A stretch of 64,000 nt of DNA from Solimonas terrae (GTDB lineage Bacteria; Pseudomonadota; Gammaproteobacteria; Nevskiales; Nevskiaceae): the NCBI RefSeq assembly GCF_011067135.1, contig NZ_JAAMOW010000007.1, positions 272,719 to 336,718 on the forward strand. Direction: 5' to 3'. The notes beneath the pieces were generated by a model, which made no database searches, was not told the DNA's origin, and worked only from the letters and a program-made list of their open reading frames with translations. The position numbers were made by a program, and so were the translations under genes. Shown here in pieces: positions 7,793 to 18,596 of the stretch (positions within the stretch are counted from its first letter, which is position 1; each line of letters starts with the position of its first letter).

Positions 7793-9328
7793 GTGATCTA
7801 CGATGTCGTCATTGCCGGTGCCGGCCCGGTCGGCTTGTTTCTCGCTTGTGAGTTGCGCCTCGCGGGCCTCTCACCGATCGTGCTGGAGCAGGTCGAAGAC
7901 CCGCGTTCTCCCTTGAAGCGTCTACCGTTTGGCTTGCGTGGTCTGTCGGCTCCGACCCTCGAAGCTTTCCACCGTCGCGGACTGCTGGACAAGATCGCGG
8001 CGCCGCGTGGCGCGAACGCCGGTTCGGGTGGCGGGGCGGCGAGTATTCCTCACTGGATGCAACAGTCGCGTCGCCCCGGCGGCCATTTCGCCGGCATCCA
8101 GTTCTTTCAGGACGATATCGACAGCTCGAAGTGGCGGTATCGCCTGCCGAGTCCGGCCGGCACCAGCTTGGCGGTCGAGATGGAGGTTCTCGAATCGGCA
8201 TTGGCCGCGCGCGCAGTCGCGATGGGTGTCGAGATCAGGCGCGGCTGCGGTGTCGAAGGCTTCAAGGCATCGGCGGACGGCGTGAGCGTTCGCGCCGGTG
8301 GCGAAACACTTCACGCGCTGTGGCTCGTTGGTTGTGACGGCGGGCACAGCACCGTACGCAAGGCCGGCGGCTTCGAGTTCGTCGGTACCGATCCCGAATT
8401 CACCGGCTACTCCGTCCAGGTCGAGATGACCGATGCGGACCAGCTCAAACCGGGTCGCCACTACACGTCGACCGGCGTGTATACCTACCAGCCGCCCGGA
8501 ACCGTCACGATGGTCGACTTCGACGGCGGAGTCTTCCACCGAAGCCGGGCGATCACGCTTGATCACGTGCAGACGGTATTGCGCCGAGTCTCGAACACCG
8601 ACGTCACGGTGACGGCGCTTGAGCTCGCAACCACCTGGACAGATCGCGCGTTTCAAGCAACGACTTATCGCCGAGGGCGCGTGCTGCTCGCCGGCGATGC
8701 TGCGCACCTCCATTCGCCGCTGGGCGGGCAAGGCCTCAATCTGGGTCTCGGCGATGCAGTGAATCTCGGGTGGAAGCTGGCGGCGACGATCCGCGGCGAT
8801 GCGCCCGCCGGGCTGCTCGACAGCTACACCGCCGAACGGCATCCGGCCGGCGCGCAGGTTCTGGACTGGTCGCGTGCGCAGGTCGCGCTGATGCGACCGA
8901 GCCGCAGCACGCGTGCGCTAGAAGCGATCATTCGCGATCTCATCGACACGCGCGATGGTGCGACCTACTTCGCCGAACGCGTATGGGGCGTTTCGCTTCG
9001 CTACGATCTCGGCGGCCATCACCCGCTGGTGGGCCGCAGCGCACCCGATTTCGAGCTGTCCGACGGCGGCACGCTCGGCGCGCTGCTGCGCGACGGCAAA
9101 GGCCTGCTTCTGGACTTTGATGGTGCTGCGCCGCTGCGAACGCTGGCGCGCCGCTGGAGCAATTGGATCACGTATGTCGCCAGCGACGCCAAGGACAATC
9201 TGGGCTTGAGCGCGCTGCTGGTGCGCCCGGACGGCTTCGTGGCCTGGGCCGACGAAGCCACGCCTGCACTCGAGGCTGTGTCTCAGGCCGCAGCGCGATG
9301 GTTTGGTGAACCCGAGACAGGTGTGTGA
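7793..9328 (+). CDS. FAD-dependent aromatic-ring monooxygenase (PheA/TfdB family)
   Basis: A 511-residue flavoprotein hydroxylase with a GTG start and GGAG seven bases upstream. The Rossmann GAGPVG (residues 9-14) binds the FAD ADP moiety. GCDGGHSTVRK near residue 180 is the DG motif, which contacts FAD and NAD(P)H. GDAAHLHSPLGGQGLNLGLGDAVNLGWKL near residue 300 is the GD motif that binds the flavin ribitol. The C-terminal 120 residues (SAPDFELSDGG ... LLVRPDGFVAW) form the thioredoxin-like domain of this family. Relatives hydroxylate phenols and polyketides or inactivate tetracycline or rifampicin; the substrate here cannot be inferred. It stands alone, 247 bp after the hsdR remnant. Confidence 0.88.
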   Translation: MIYDVVIAGAGPVGLFLACELRLAGLSPIVLEQVEDPRSPLKRLPFGLRGLSAPTLEAFHRRGLLDKIAAPRGANAGSGGGAASIPHWMQQSRRPGGHFAGIQFFQDDIDSSKWRYRLPSPAGTSLAVEMEVLESALAARAVAMGVEIRRGCGVEGFKASADGVSVRAGGETLHALWLVGCDGGHSTVRKAGGFEFVGTDPEFTGYSVQVEMTDADQLKPGRHYTSTGVYTYQPPGTVTMVDFDGGVFHRSRAITLDHVQTVLRRVSNTDVTVTALELATTWTDRAFQATTYRRGRVLLAGDAAHLHSPLGGQGLNLGLGDAVNLGWKLAATIRGDAPAGLLDSYTAERHPAGAQVLDWSRAQVALMRPSRSTRALEAIIRDLIDTRDGATYFAERVWGVSLRYDLGGHHPLVGRSAPDFELSDGGTLGALLRDGKGLLLDFDGAAPLRTLARRWSNWITYVASDAKDNLGLSALLVRPDGFVAWADEATPALEAVSQAAARWFGEPETGV

Positions 9329-9369
9329 GTACGGGTCTGCCTGTGCGGCACTGAAAATGCCCGGCCGGC

Positions 9370-9702
9370 TCAGTCCAGCCCGGCGAGGATCTGGCTCATG
9401 CGCTTGCCGGTTGCGGATTTCTTGAGCGCGTGAATGATGGCGTCCCTCAGCACCGCTTCGGAGAACTTCGGCTGCGCGAGATCGGTCGGGCACGGCAAGG
9501 GACCAACGAACGTGGGCCAGTCATCGCCCACCCACCATTCACAGCTGGCTGGCGGTGTGCCCTCGTCGACCGGCTTCGACACAAAGCACTGCGCCTTCGC
9601 ATCGAACGACACGTCTTCATTGGCGCCGCTGACGATGAAACGTACAACCGCATCGGCGTATACGCTGCAAAAGGATTCGTGAACGCTTCTTTCAATTTTC
9701 AT
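9370..9702 (-). CDS. Hypothetical protein
   Basis: A 110-residue frame with an ATG at 9702 and only a weak ribosome binding site. It has no signal peptide or membrane segment. Visible features are a Trp-rich middle (CEWWVGDDWPTF), two cysteines and a C-terminal helix FSEAVLRDAIIHALKKSATGKRMSQILAGLD. I do not recognise a family. Its codon use is reasonable for the genome and it is the only long frame between the monooxygenase and the repeat-bearing spacer, so it is probably real, but it is not supported by an operon. Confidence 0.5.
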   Translation of the reverse strand: MKIERSVHESFCSVYADAVVRFIVSGANEDVSFDAKAQCFVSKPVDEGTPPASCEWWVGDDWPTFVGPLPCPTDLAQPKFSEAVLRDAIIHALKKSATGKRMSQILAGLD

Positions 9703-9853
9703 GGTTGAATTTTAACGCTCAAGCATCCGGATCGAACGAGCAGAATGCCGCGCGGGCACGCCGCACTTTGCCCACCCCACGAATGGTCAGACGAAGTTGG
9801 ATGAGGCGCGTCACTCAGATCAGCAAACGCTCAGAGCGCATATCAAAATGAAG

Positions 9854-9884
9854 CCCCCTCTCTCCTCTTGGAGGGGAGAGGGGG
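9854..9884. repeat. Imperfect palindrome of C/G-tract type (first copy)
   Basis: A 14-bp stem with a 3-base TTG loop, CCCCCTCTC... pairing with ...GAGAGGGGG and one G-T type mismatch. It lies in the spacer after prpF and resembles the dispersed CCCTCTCCC palindromes common in proteobacterial intergenic DNA. It could act as a transcript-end hairpin for prpF on the minus strand. Confidence 0.6.
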
Positions 9885-9929
9885 TTGCTGGATCGAGCAC
9901 CTCGGCGAGTTGAACACCCCCTCACCTAA

Positions 9930-9963
9930 CCCTCTCCCCGATCGCTTTGCGACGGGGAGAGGG
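9930..9963. repeat. Palindrome of CCCTCTCCCCG type (second copy)
   Basis: An 11-bp perfect arm CCCTCTCCCCG (9930-9940) pairs with CGGGGAGAGGG (9953-9963), extended by an inner TCGC/GCGA pairing and a TTT loop. It is preceded by the CCCCTCACCTAACCC lead typical of a dispersed repeat family in many proteobacteria. It sits 21 bp downstream of the prpF stop (minus strand), so it is well placed to be the terminator or 3' stabiliser of the prp operon. Confidence 0.6.
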
Positions 9964-9983
9964 CATCACTTTCTCAGACGCTC

Positions 9984-11183
9984 TCAGAACGCATCGCCCG
10001 GAACGCGAACGAAGCCTTCCATCAGCACGCGCGCGCTGCGTGACATGATCGCCTTCTTGACGACCCATTGGCCGTTCTCTTGCACCGCCGCGGCGCCGAC
10101 GCGCAGGCTTCCGGATGGGTGGCCGAAGCGCACGGCTTCGCGCGCACCGCCACCGACGGCGAGATTGACGAGCGTGCCGGGAATCGCGGCGGCAGTGCCG
10201 ATCGCGACGGCCGCGGTGCCCATCATCGCGTGATGCAGCTTGCCCATCGACAGCGCCCGCACGTTCAGATCAATCTCGTCGGCCTTGATGTTTTTTCCGC
10301 TCGACGAGACGTAGTCCTTCGGGGCCGCGACGAACGCCACCTTGGGCGTGTGCTGGCGCTTGGCCGCTTCTGAGACGTCCTTGATCAGGCCCATGCGCAG
10401 CGCGCCGCAGGCGCGGATGGTCTCGAACTTCGCCAGCGCCCTGGCATCGCTGTTGATTGCGTCGCGCAACTCGGTACCGGTGTAGCCGACTTCCTCCGCG
10501 TTGATGAACACGGTCGGGATGCCGGCATTGATCATCGTCGCCTTCAGCGTGCCGATGCCGGGCACTTCGAGATCATCGACCAGGTTGCCGGTCGGAAACA
10601 TCGAGCCGCCCTCGTCGCCGTCATCGGCCGGATCAAGAAATTCGATCTGCACTTCCGCGGCCGGGAAGGTCACGCCGTCGAGTTCGAAGTCGCCGGTTTC
10701 CTGCACGGCGCCGTTCGTCATCGGCACGTGGGCGATGATGGTCTTGTTGATCTGCGTCTGCCAGATGCGCACCGTGCAGACGCCGTCCTTCGGAATGCGC
10801 GCCGCGTCGATCAGACCGTTGCTGATCGCGAACGAACCGACTGCCGCGGTGAGATTGCCGCAGTTGCCGGACCAGTCGACGAAGGGTTTGTCGATCGACA
10901 CCTGACCGAAGCGGTAATCGACGTCGTGATCGGCCTTGGTGCTCTTCGACAGGATCACGGTCTTGCTCGTCGATGAGGTCGCGCCGCCCATGCCGTCGAT
11001 CTGCGCGCCGTACGGATCGGGCGAGCCGATCACGCGCAGCAGGAACTTGTCGCGCGCCTCGCCCGGCTCGCGGCAGCGCTCCGGCAGATCGTCGAGCCTG
11101 AAGAAAACGCCTTTGCTGGTGCCGCCGCGCATGTAGGTGGCGGGAACTTTGATCTGCGGAACGTGCGGCTTGGTGGCGCTCAT
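9984..11183 (-). CDS. prpF: 2-methylaconitate cis-trans isomerase PrpF
   Basis: A 399-residue PrpF-family protein. It isomerises the 2-methylaconitate made by AcnD so that the 2-methylcitrate cycle can proceed. Conserved features are the N-terminal YMRGGTSKGVFFRLDDLP, GMGGATSSTSKTVIL, VDWSGNCGNLTAAVGSFAI (with the Cys of the active site), NAGIPTVFINAEEVG, and C-terminal VNLAVGGGAREAVRFGHPSGSLRVGA. The ATG at 11183 (MSATKPHVPQIKVPATYMRGG) is used; the longer open frame to 11276 has no family support. It is the last gene of the prp operon, 29 bp after an SRPBCC gene. Confidence 0.95.
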   Translation of the reverse strand: MSATKPHVPQIKVPATYMRGGTSKGVFFRLDDLPERCREPGEARDKFLLRVIGSPDPYGAQIDGMGGATSSTSKTVILSKSTKADHDVDYRFGQVSIDKPFVDWSGNCGNLTAAVGSFAISNGLIDAARIPKDGVCTVRIWQTQINKTIIAHVPMTNGAVQETGDFELDGVTFPAAEVQIEFLDPADDGDEGGSMFPTGNLVDDLEVPGIGTLKATMINAGIPTVFINAEEVGYTGTELRDAINSDARALAKFETIRACGALRMGLIKDVSEAAKRQHTPKVAFVAAPKDYVSSSGKNIKADEIDLNVRALSMGKLHHAMMGTAAVAIGTAAAIPGTLVNLAVGGGAREAVRFGHPSGSLRVGAAAVQENGQWVVKKAIMSRSARVLMEGFVRVPGDAF

Positions 11184-11212
11184 GAAGGTCTCGGGTGTGG
11201 AGGCGCGTGCGA

Positions 11213-11662
11213 TCAGGCGCCGTCTGGAATATCGGGTTCGACAACGTTCGCGAGCAGGCTCAGCGACTCCTGCCAACCGAGGTAACAGAACTCGGTCGGG
11301 ATCATGTCGGGAATGCCTTCCTGGACGATCTCGATCTCGGTGCCGCAGGCAACGGTCTTCAGTGAGACCGTGACCTGCATCGTGCCCGGCATGTTCGGAT
11401 CGTCGAAACGGTCTTCGTAGCGCAGGCGCTCGCCGGGCTTCAGTTCGAGATAGGTGCCGCCGAACGAATGGCTGCTGCCGGTGCCGAAGTTGGTGAACGA
11501 CATCTTGTAGCCGCCGCCGACACGCGCATCCATTTCATGCACCTGCCCGGTGAAGCCGTGCGGCGGCAGCCACTTCACCATCGCCTGCGGATCAAGGAAG
11601 GCTTTGTAGATGCGCGCGGCCGGCGCTTTGAGGACGCGGTGCAGACGGACGGTTCCGGGCAT
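11213..11662 (-). CDS. SRPBCC/AHSA1 domain protein inside the prp operon
   Basis: A 149-residue protein of the START/SRPBCC helix-grip fold, AHSA1 type. The signature is LHRVLKAPAARIYKAFLDPQAMVKWLPPHGFTGQVHEMDARVGGGYKMSF near the N-terminus and GTYLELKPGERLRYEDRFDD, then the C-terminal GWQESLSLLANVVE helix. Such proteins bind hydrophobic small molecules or act as chaperone activators. It lies between acnD (110 bp upstream) and prpF (29 bp downstream) on the same strand, so it is probably co-transcribed with the methylcitrate genes. It is not a standard member of that pathway and its role is unknown. Confidence 0.85.
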   Translation of the reverse strand: MPGTVRLHRVLKAPAARIYKAFLDPQAMVKWLPPHGFTGQVHEMDARVGGGYKMSFTNFGTGSSHSFGGTYLELKPGERLRYEDRFDDPNMPGTMQVTVSLKTVACGTEIEIVQEGIPDMIPTEFCYLGWQESLSLLANVVEPDIPDGA

Positions 11663-11772
11663 GACTTATCTCCTGTGACAGCTCATCAAGGGGCGACACA
11701 CCATGTGCCGCCCTCTGATGACGCGACGAATGGGCCGCGGAGAATTCGACATCGACGTCATGCCGGTTTCGC

Positions 11773-14373
11773 TCAGGCCGCCTTCGTCGACGCGAGAAAG
11801 TCCATCGCAAAGCGCTGCAGCACGCCGCCGGCCTCGTAGACCGACACTTCCTCGTCCGAATCAAGACGGCAGGTCACCGGCACTTCGACGGTTTCGCCGT
11901 TCTTGCGGTGGATCACCAGCGTCAGCGTCGCACGCGGCTTGCGCGCACCGACGACGTCGAAGGTTTCGGTGCCGTCGATGCCCAGGCTCAGGCGCGTCGT
12001 GCCCGGCTTGAACTCCAGCGGCAGCGTGCCCATGCCGATCAGGTTGGTGCGGTGGATGCGCTCGAAGCCCTCGGCGACGATCGCCTCGACGCCGGCAAGA
12101 CGCACGCCCTTGGCCGCCCAATCGCGCGAGCTGCCCTGACCGTAGTCGGCGCCGGCGATGATGATCAGCGGCTGCTTGCGTTCCATGTAGGTCTCGATCG
12201 CTTCCCACATGCGCACGACCTTGCCTTCCGGTTCGATACGCGCCAGCGAGCCCTTCTTGACCTGGCCGTCGACCACCGCCATCTCGTTGACGAGCTGCGG
12301 GTTGGCGAAGGTCGCGCGCTGCGCGGTGAGGTGATCGCCGCGATGCGTCGCGTACGAATTGAAGTCCTCTTCCGGCAGGCCCATCTTGTGCAGGTATTCG
12401 CCGGCGGCGCTGTTCATCATGATCGCGTTCGACGGCGACAGGTGATCGGTGGTGATGTTGTCCGGCAGCACGGCGAGCGGGCGCAGGCCCTTGAGCGTGC
12501 GCTCGCCGGCCAGTGCGCCTTCCCAGTACGGCGGACGGCGGATGTAGGTGCTCTGCGGACGCCAGTTGTAGAGCGGGCTGATCTTCTCGCCTTCGACGAT
12601 CTTGAAGGTGAACATCGGATCGTAGACCTTGCGGAACATTTCCGGCTTGACGCTCTGCTTGATGACGGCGTCGATTTCCTCGTCGCTCGGCCAGATGTCC
12701 TTGAGCGTAACGGGCTTGCCGTCCTGGTCGAGCCCTAGTGCGTCCTTCTCGATGTCGAAGCGCACGGTACCGGCGATCGCGTAGGCGACGACCAGCGGCG
12801 GCGAAGCCAGGAAGGCCTGCTTGGCGTACGGATGGATGCGGCCGTCGAAGTTGCGATTGCCGGACAGCACGGCCGTCGCATACAGATCGCGCTCGATGAT
12901 CTCCTGCTGGATCTTCGGATCGAGCGCGCCGGACATGCCGTTGCAGGTCGTGCAGGCGAACGCGACGATGCCGAAGCCGAGCTGTTCGAGCTCCGGCAGC
13001 AGCTTGGCTTCTTCCAGATACAGCTGCACCGCCTTCGAGCCCGGCGCCAGCGACGACTTCACCCAGGGCTTGCGCGTCAGGCCCCTGGCGTTGGCGTTGC
13101 GTGCGAGCAGGCCGGCGGCGATGACGTTGCGCGGATTGGACGTGTTCGTGCAGCTGGTGATCGCGGCGATGATGACGGCGCCGTCCGGCATCTTGCCGTC
13201 GGCCGGCAGCTGCCACGGCGCGGCGATGCCACGCTCGGCGAGCGCCGAGGTCGGCAGACGCTTGTGCGGATTTGACGGGCCGGCCATGTTGCGCACCACG
13301 GTCGACAGGTCGAACTTCAGCGTGCGCTCGTACTGCGCCGTCTTCAGCGCATCGGCCCACAGGCCGGTCTGCTTCGCATAGGTCTCGACCAGCCTGACCT
13401 GCTCGGCGTCGCGGCCGGTCAGCGTCAGATAGTCGAGCGTGTTCTGGTCGATGAAGAACATCGCCGCGGTCGCGCCGTATTCCGGTGCCATGTTGGAAAT
13501 CGTCGCGCGGTCGCCGAGCGTCAGCGCCGCAGCGCCGTCACCGTAGAACTCGAGGTAGTGACCCACCACCTTTTCCTTGCGCAGGAACTCGGTCAGCGCC
13601 AGCACCACGTCGGTTGCCGTGATGCCGGGCTGCGGCTTGCCGGAGAGTTCCACGCCGGTGATGTCCGGCAGGCGCATCCACGACGCGCGACCGAGCATGA
13701 CGTTCTCGGCTTCAAGGCCGCCGACGCCGATGGCGATGACGCCGAGCGCGTCGACATGCGGCGTATGCGAATCGGTGCCGACGCAGGTGTCCGGAAACGC
13801 GACGCCGTCCTGGGTGTAGATCACCGGCGACATCCGCTCCAGATTGATCTGATGCATGATGCCGTTGCCGGGCGGGATGACGTCGATGTTGCGGAACGCC
13901 TCCTTTGTCCAGTTGATGAAATGAAAGCGATCGTCATTGCGACGATCCTCGACCGCGCGATTCTTCGCGAACGCGTCCTTCTCGAAACCGCCGTGCTCGA
14001 CGGCCAGCGAGTGATCGACGATCAGCTGCACCGGCACGACGGGGTTCACTTTCGCCGGATCGCCGCCCATGTCGGCGATCGCATCACGCAGGCCGGCGAG
14101 ATCGACCAGCGCGGTCTGGCCGAGAATGTCGTGACACACGACGCGCACCGGAAACCACGGAAAATCGAGGTCGCGCTTGCGCTCGATCAACTGACCGAGA
14201 TACGCGTTCAGCCTCTCGGGCTCGGCCTTGCGCACGAGGTTTTCGGCGTGCACGCGCGCCGTGTAGGGCAGCGTCGCCCAGGCGCCTGGCTTGATGGCAT
14301 CGACAGCGGCGCGCGCATCGAAGTAGTCGAGCTTGGTGCCCGGGAGGTTCTTGCGGTAGGCGGTGTTGGTCAT
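11773..14373 (-). CDS. acnD: Fe/S-dependent 2-methylisocitrate dehydratase AcnD
   Basis: An 866-residue aconitase-family enzyme that dehydrates 2-methylcitrate to 2-methylaconitate. The three [4Fe-4S] cysteines are seen in the ITSCTNTSNP segment (near residue 404) and FACTTCNGMSG (near 472). The swivel domain carries AGADYGQGSSRDWAAKG near 745 with the catalytic Ser-Arg. The N-terminal substrate loop has DHSLAVEHGG and TCVGTDSHTPH. Presence together with prpF and absence of prpD marks the acnD-prpF variant rather than plain AcnA. The ATG at 14373 (MTNTAYRKNLPGT) is chosen; an upstream frame to 14484 is not family-like. It follows prpC after a 124-bp gap that holds a strong hairpin. Confidence 0.95.
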   Translation of the reverse strand: MTNTAYRKNLPGTKLDYFDARAAVDAIKPGAWATLPYTARVHAENLVRKAEPERLNAYLGQLIERKRDLDFPWFPVRVVCHDILGQTALVDLAGLRDAIADMGGDPAKVNPVVPVQLIVDHSLAVEHGGFEKDAFAKNRAVEDRRNDDRFHFINWTKEAFRNIDVIPPGNGIMHQINLERMSPVIYTQDGVAFPDTCVGTDSHTPHVDALGVIAIGVGGLEAENVMLGRASWMRLPDITGVELSGKPQPGITATDVVLALTEFLRKEKVVGHYLEFYGDGAAALTLGDRATISNMAPEYGATAAMFFIDQNTLDYLTLTGRDAEQVRLVETYAKQTGLWADALKTAQYERTLKFDLSTVVRNMAGPSNPHKRLPTSALAERGIAAPWQLPADGKMPDGAVIIAAITSCTNTSNPRNVIAAGLLARNANARGLTRKPWVKSSLAPGSKAVQLYLEEAKLLPELEQLGFGIVAFACTTCNGMSGALDPKIQQEIIERDLYATAVLSGNRNFDGRIHPYAKQAFLASPPLVVAYAIAGTVRFDIEKDALGLDQDGKPVTLKDIWPSDEEIDAVIKQSVKPEMFRKVYDPMFTFKIVEGEKISPLYNWRPQSTYIRRPPYWEGALAGERTLKGLRPLAVLPDNITTDHLSPSNAIMMNSAAGEYLHKMGLPEEDFNSYATHRGDHLTAQRATFANPQLVNEMAVVDGQVKKGSLARIEPEGKVVRMWEAIETYMERKQPLIIIAGADYGQGSSRDWAAKGVRLAGVEAIVAEGFERIHRTNLIGMGTLPLEFKPGTTRLSLGIDGTETFDVVGARKPRATLTLVIHRKNGETVEVPVTCRLDSDEEVSVYEAGGVLQRFAMDFLASTKAA

Positions 14374-14426
14374 GGCTTGCACCGAATGCTGGCAATAGCA
14401 GAAGAAAATGAAGGATCTATCAACGC

Positions 14427-14454
14427 TCGGCGTCTCGCTATCGCGAGACGCCGA
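14427..14454. other. Strong intercistronic hairpin between prpC and acnD
   Basis: A perfect 12-bp stem TCGGCGTCTCGC with its inverse and a 4-base TATC loop. There is no T-tract after it on the minus strand, so it is not a standard intrinsic terminator. Its place inside the operon suggests an mRNA-stabilising or processing element that could set prpBC expression above acnD-prpF. Confidence 0.6.
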
Positions 14455-14497
14455 TGCACTGACTCGTAACGCTGGGATCCCCACGCTACTCGCAGTG

Positions 14498-15652
14498 CTA
14501 CTTGCGATCCTTGATCGGAACGAACTTCAGATCTTCCGGGCCGACGTAGTTCGCCGACGGACGGATGATCTTGCCGTCGATGCGCTGTTCGATGACGTGC
14601 GCGCTCCAGCCGGAGGTGCGGGCGATCACGAACAGCGGCGTGAACATGTCGGTCGGCACGCCCATCACGTGGTAGCTGACGGCGCTGAACCAGTCGAGAT
14701 TCGGGAACATCTTCTTGATGTCCCACATCACGGTTTCCAGACGCTCGGCAATGTCGAACATCTTGGTGCTGCCGGCTTCCCTGGACAGCTCGTGCGCGAC
14801 TTCCTTGATGACCTTGTTGCGCGGATCGGCGATCGTGTAGACCGGATGACCGAAGCCGATGACGACTTCCTTCTTCTCGACGCGCGCCTTGATGTCGGCT
14901 TCCGCTTCGTCCGGCGAGTCATAGCGCTTCTGGATTTCGAACGCCACTTCGTTGGCGCCGCCGTGCTTGGGGCCGCGCAGCGCGCCGATGCCGCCGGCGA
15001 TGCAGCTGTACATGTCGGAACCGGTGCCGGCGATCACGCGCGAGGTGAACGTCGAGGCATTGAACTCGTGTTCGGCGTACAGCACCAGCGAGGTGTGCAT
15101 GGCCTTGACCCAGCTGTCCTTCGGCTTTTCCTGATGCAGCAGGTGCAGGAAGTGACCACCGATCGAATCGTCGTCGGTTTCGACATCGATGACGTTGCCG
15201 TTGTAGGCGTAGTGGTACCAGTACAGCAGCATCGAGCCGAGACAGGCCATCAGCTTGTCGGCGATGTCGCGCGCGCCGGCATGATTGTGATCGTCCTTCT
15301 CCGGCTTGACGCAGCCGAGCACCGACACGCCGGTGCGCATCACGTCCATCGGGTGCGCGGACGGCGGCAGCTGTTCGAGCGCAGTCTTCACCGCTGCCGG
15401 TATGCCGCGCAGGCTCTTCAGCTTTGCCTTGTACGCCGCCAGTTCGGCGACCGTCGGCAGCTTGCCGTGCACGAGCAGGTGTGCGATTTCCTCGAACTCG
15501 CACTGGGCGGCGACATCGAGGATGTCGTAGCCGCGGTAATGCAGGTCGTTGCCGCTGCGGCCGACCGTGCACAGCGCGGTGTTGCCGGCAGCCGTGCCGG
15601 ACAGCGCGACGGACTTCTTCGGCTTGAACGTCGGGGCGGTGGTTTCAGTCAT
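14498..15652 (-). CDS. prpC: 2-methylcitrate synthase PrpC
   Basis: A 384-residue citrate-synthase-family enzyme condensing propionyl-CoA with oxaloacetate. The catalytic pieces are [13 protein letters not shown] (His near residue 228) and [13 protein letters not shown] (His near 267); [18 protein letters not shown] and the [15 protein letters not shown] segment near residue 160 are typical of the PrpC/short type I form. Length and N-terminus ([19 protein letters not shown]) fit PrpC better than GltA, and the neighbours settle it. The ATG at 15652 has AGGAGAA seven bases upstream. It starts 31 bp after the prpB stop. Confidence 0.96.
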   Translation of the reverse strand: MTETTAPTFKPKKSVALSGTAAGNTALCTVGRSGNDLHYRGYDILDVAAQCEFEEIAHLLVHGKLPTVAELAAYKAKLKSLRGIPAAVKTALEQLPPSAHPMDVMRTGVSVLGCVKPEKDDHNHAGARDIADKLMACLGSMLLYWYHYAYNGNVIDVETDDDSIGGHFLHLLHQEKPKDSWVKAMHTSLVLYAEHEFNASTFTSRVIAGTGSDMYSCIAGGIGALRGPKHGGANEVAFEIQKRYDSPDEAEADIKARVEKKEVVIGFGHPVYTIADPRNKVIKEVAHELSREAGSTKMFDIAERLETVMWDIKKMFPNLDWFSAVSYHVMGVPTDMFTPLFVIARTSGWSAHVIEQRIDGKIIRPSANYVGPEDLKFVPIKDRK

Positions 15653-15683
15653 CGGGAAGTTCTCCTGTGTGGGCGACGCGGAC

Positions 15684-16568
15684 TTACTTCTTCTTCGACG
15701 CGAAGAGTGCGTCGAGCTTGCTTTCAAACGCGTGATAGCCGATGCGGTCGTACAGCTCGGCGCGAGTCTGCATCAGATCGATCACGTCCTTCTGGTGGCC
15801 GTTGCTGCGGATCGAGGTGTAAACCGCCTCGGCCGCCTTGTTCGCTGCGCGGAAAGCCGACAGCGGATACAGCTGGATGGCGACGCCGACCGACGCGAGT
15901 TCTTCGCGCGTAAACAGGGGTGTCGCACCGAATTCGGTAATGTTGGCAAGCACCGGGGCCTTCACGGCGTCGACGAAGCGCTTGTAGGTCGGCAGATCGT
16001 AGGCGGCTTCGGCGAAGATCGCATCGGCGCCGGCTTCGACGCAGGCGATCGAGCGTTCGATCGCGGCATCGACGCCTTCGGCCTGGATGGCATCGGTGCG
16101 CGCGATCAGGAAGAAGTCCGGATCGGTCCTGGCATCGGCGGCGGCCTTCACGCGATCGACCATCTCGCCCTTGCTGACAATCTCCTTGCCCGGGCGGTGA
16201 CCGCAACGCTTGGCACCGACCTGATCCTCGATGTGGCAGGCCGCGGCGCCGGCCTTGATCAGCGTCTTGATCGTCCGCTCGATGTTGAATGCGCTGGCGC
16301 CGAAGCCGGTGTCGATGTCGACCAGCAGCGGCAGGTCGCAGACGTCGGTGATGCGCCGCACGTCGACGAGCACGTCGTCGAGATTGTTGATGCCCAGATC
16401 CGGCAGACCGAGCGAGCCGGCGGCAACGCCACCGCCCGACAGGTAGATCGCCTTGAAGCCGGCGCGCCTGGCGAGCAGCGCATGATTGGCGTTGATCGCG
16501 CCTATGACCTGCAGGGGTTTTTCGGCGGCGAGGGCGGCGCGGAAGGCAGCACCGGCGGAAGGCGTCAT
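15684..16568 (-). CDS. prpB: 2-methylisocitrate lyase PrpB
   Basis: A 294-residue member of the isocitrate lyase/PEP mutase family that cleaves 2-methylisocitrate to pyruvate and succinate. The active-site loop KRCGH is at about residues 119-123, preceded by the metal-binding VDIDTGFG (near 86) and HIEDQV, with FLIARTDA and [11 protein letters not shown] downstream as in PrpB. The ATG at 16568 with AGGAGCC upstream gives the usual N-terminus ([23 protein letters not shown]). First gene of the operon prpB-prpC-acnD-SRPBCC-prpF; a sigma-54-type promoter lies 79-94 bp upstream. Confidence 0.97.
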   Translation of the reverse strand: MTPSAGAAFRAALAAEKPLQVIGAINANHALLARRAGFKAIYLSGGGVAAGSLGLPDLGINNLDDVLVDVRRITDVCDLPLLVDIDTGFGASAFNIERTIKTLIKAGAAACHIEDQVGAKRCGHRPGKEIVSKGEMVDRVKAAADARTDPDFFLIARTDAIQAEGVDAAIERSIACVEAGADAIFAEAAYDLPTYKRFVDAVKAPVLANITEFGATPLFTREELASVGVAIQLYPLSAFRAANKAAEAVYTSIRSNGHQKDVIDLMQTRAELYDRIGYHAFESKLDALFASKKK

Positions 16569-16646
16569 GAGCGGCTCCTGTTGATCGGCGCAGCGCTTCG
16601 GCAAGACCGCCGATGATCCGCGCGTCTGTGTGGTGGCCCTTTCGCG

Positions 16647-16662
16647 ATCAAGGGACGTGCCA
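16647..16662 (-). promoter_or_regulatory. Sigma-54-type promoter for prpB
   Basis: On the minus strand the bases read TGGCACG-TCCC-TTGAT, against the consensus TGGCACG-N4-TTGC(A/T). The -24 element is perfect, and the -12 element has GA in place of GC. Spacing is exact. A transcript would begin about 70 bases before the prpB ATG. The divergent gene encodes a sigma-54 activator, which supports the call. Confidence 0.75.
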
Positions 16663-16767
16663 GCGTCGTCGGTCCGCGGCGGTCTCGGCCGCGGTCCGAT
16701 ATGACCTTGTATTTCATCGAGAAAAGCCCAGCGCGGCCATCGAGCCGCCGACCTCGGTCAGGCACCT

Positions 16768-16815
16768 TGTTTCATTTTTACGTTTCACGAAACACGAAAG
16801 GCCGAAAATGAAACA
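16768..16815. promoter_or_regulatory. Palindromic upstream activator site, probable PrpR operator
   Basis: TGTTTCATTTT (16768-16778) is perfectly inverted as AAAATGAAACA (16805-16815). Between the arms is a second palindrome, GTTTC-AC-GAAAC (16782-16793). The centre lies about 155 bp upstream of the expected prpB transcript start, the normal position for enhancer sites of sigma-54 activators. The right arm ends 11 bp before the prpR ATG, so binding could also repress prpR. Confidence 0.7.
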
Positions 16816-16826
16816 TAATCTGCAAC

Positions 16827-18434
<1,608 letters not shown>

Positions 18435-18596
18435 CGCCGCGCGCGCGAAGCGCCGCGCGGTCCGACCGGGAGCTCGCCGCACGGAGAAGTCACCGTTGTG
18501 AGCCGGACCAAGGTCGCATTCACCGCGTACAGCTGTGCTGGAGCACAGCGAACACGGCGAATGCGAGATCGGCCCGCACAGCAGGCGAATTCGCTC

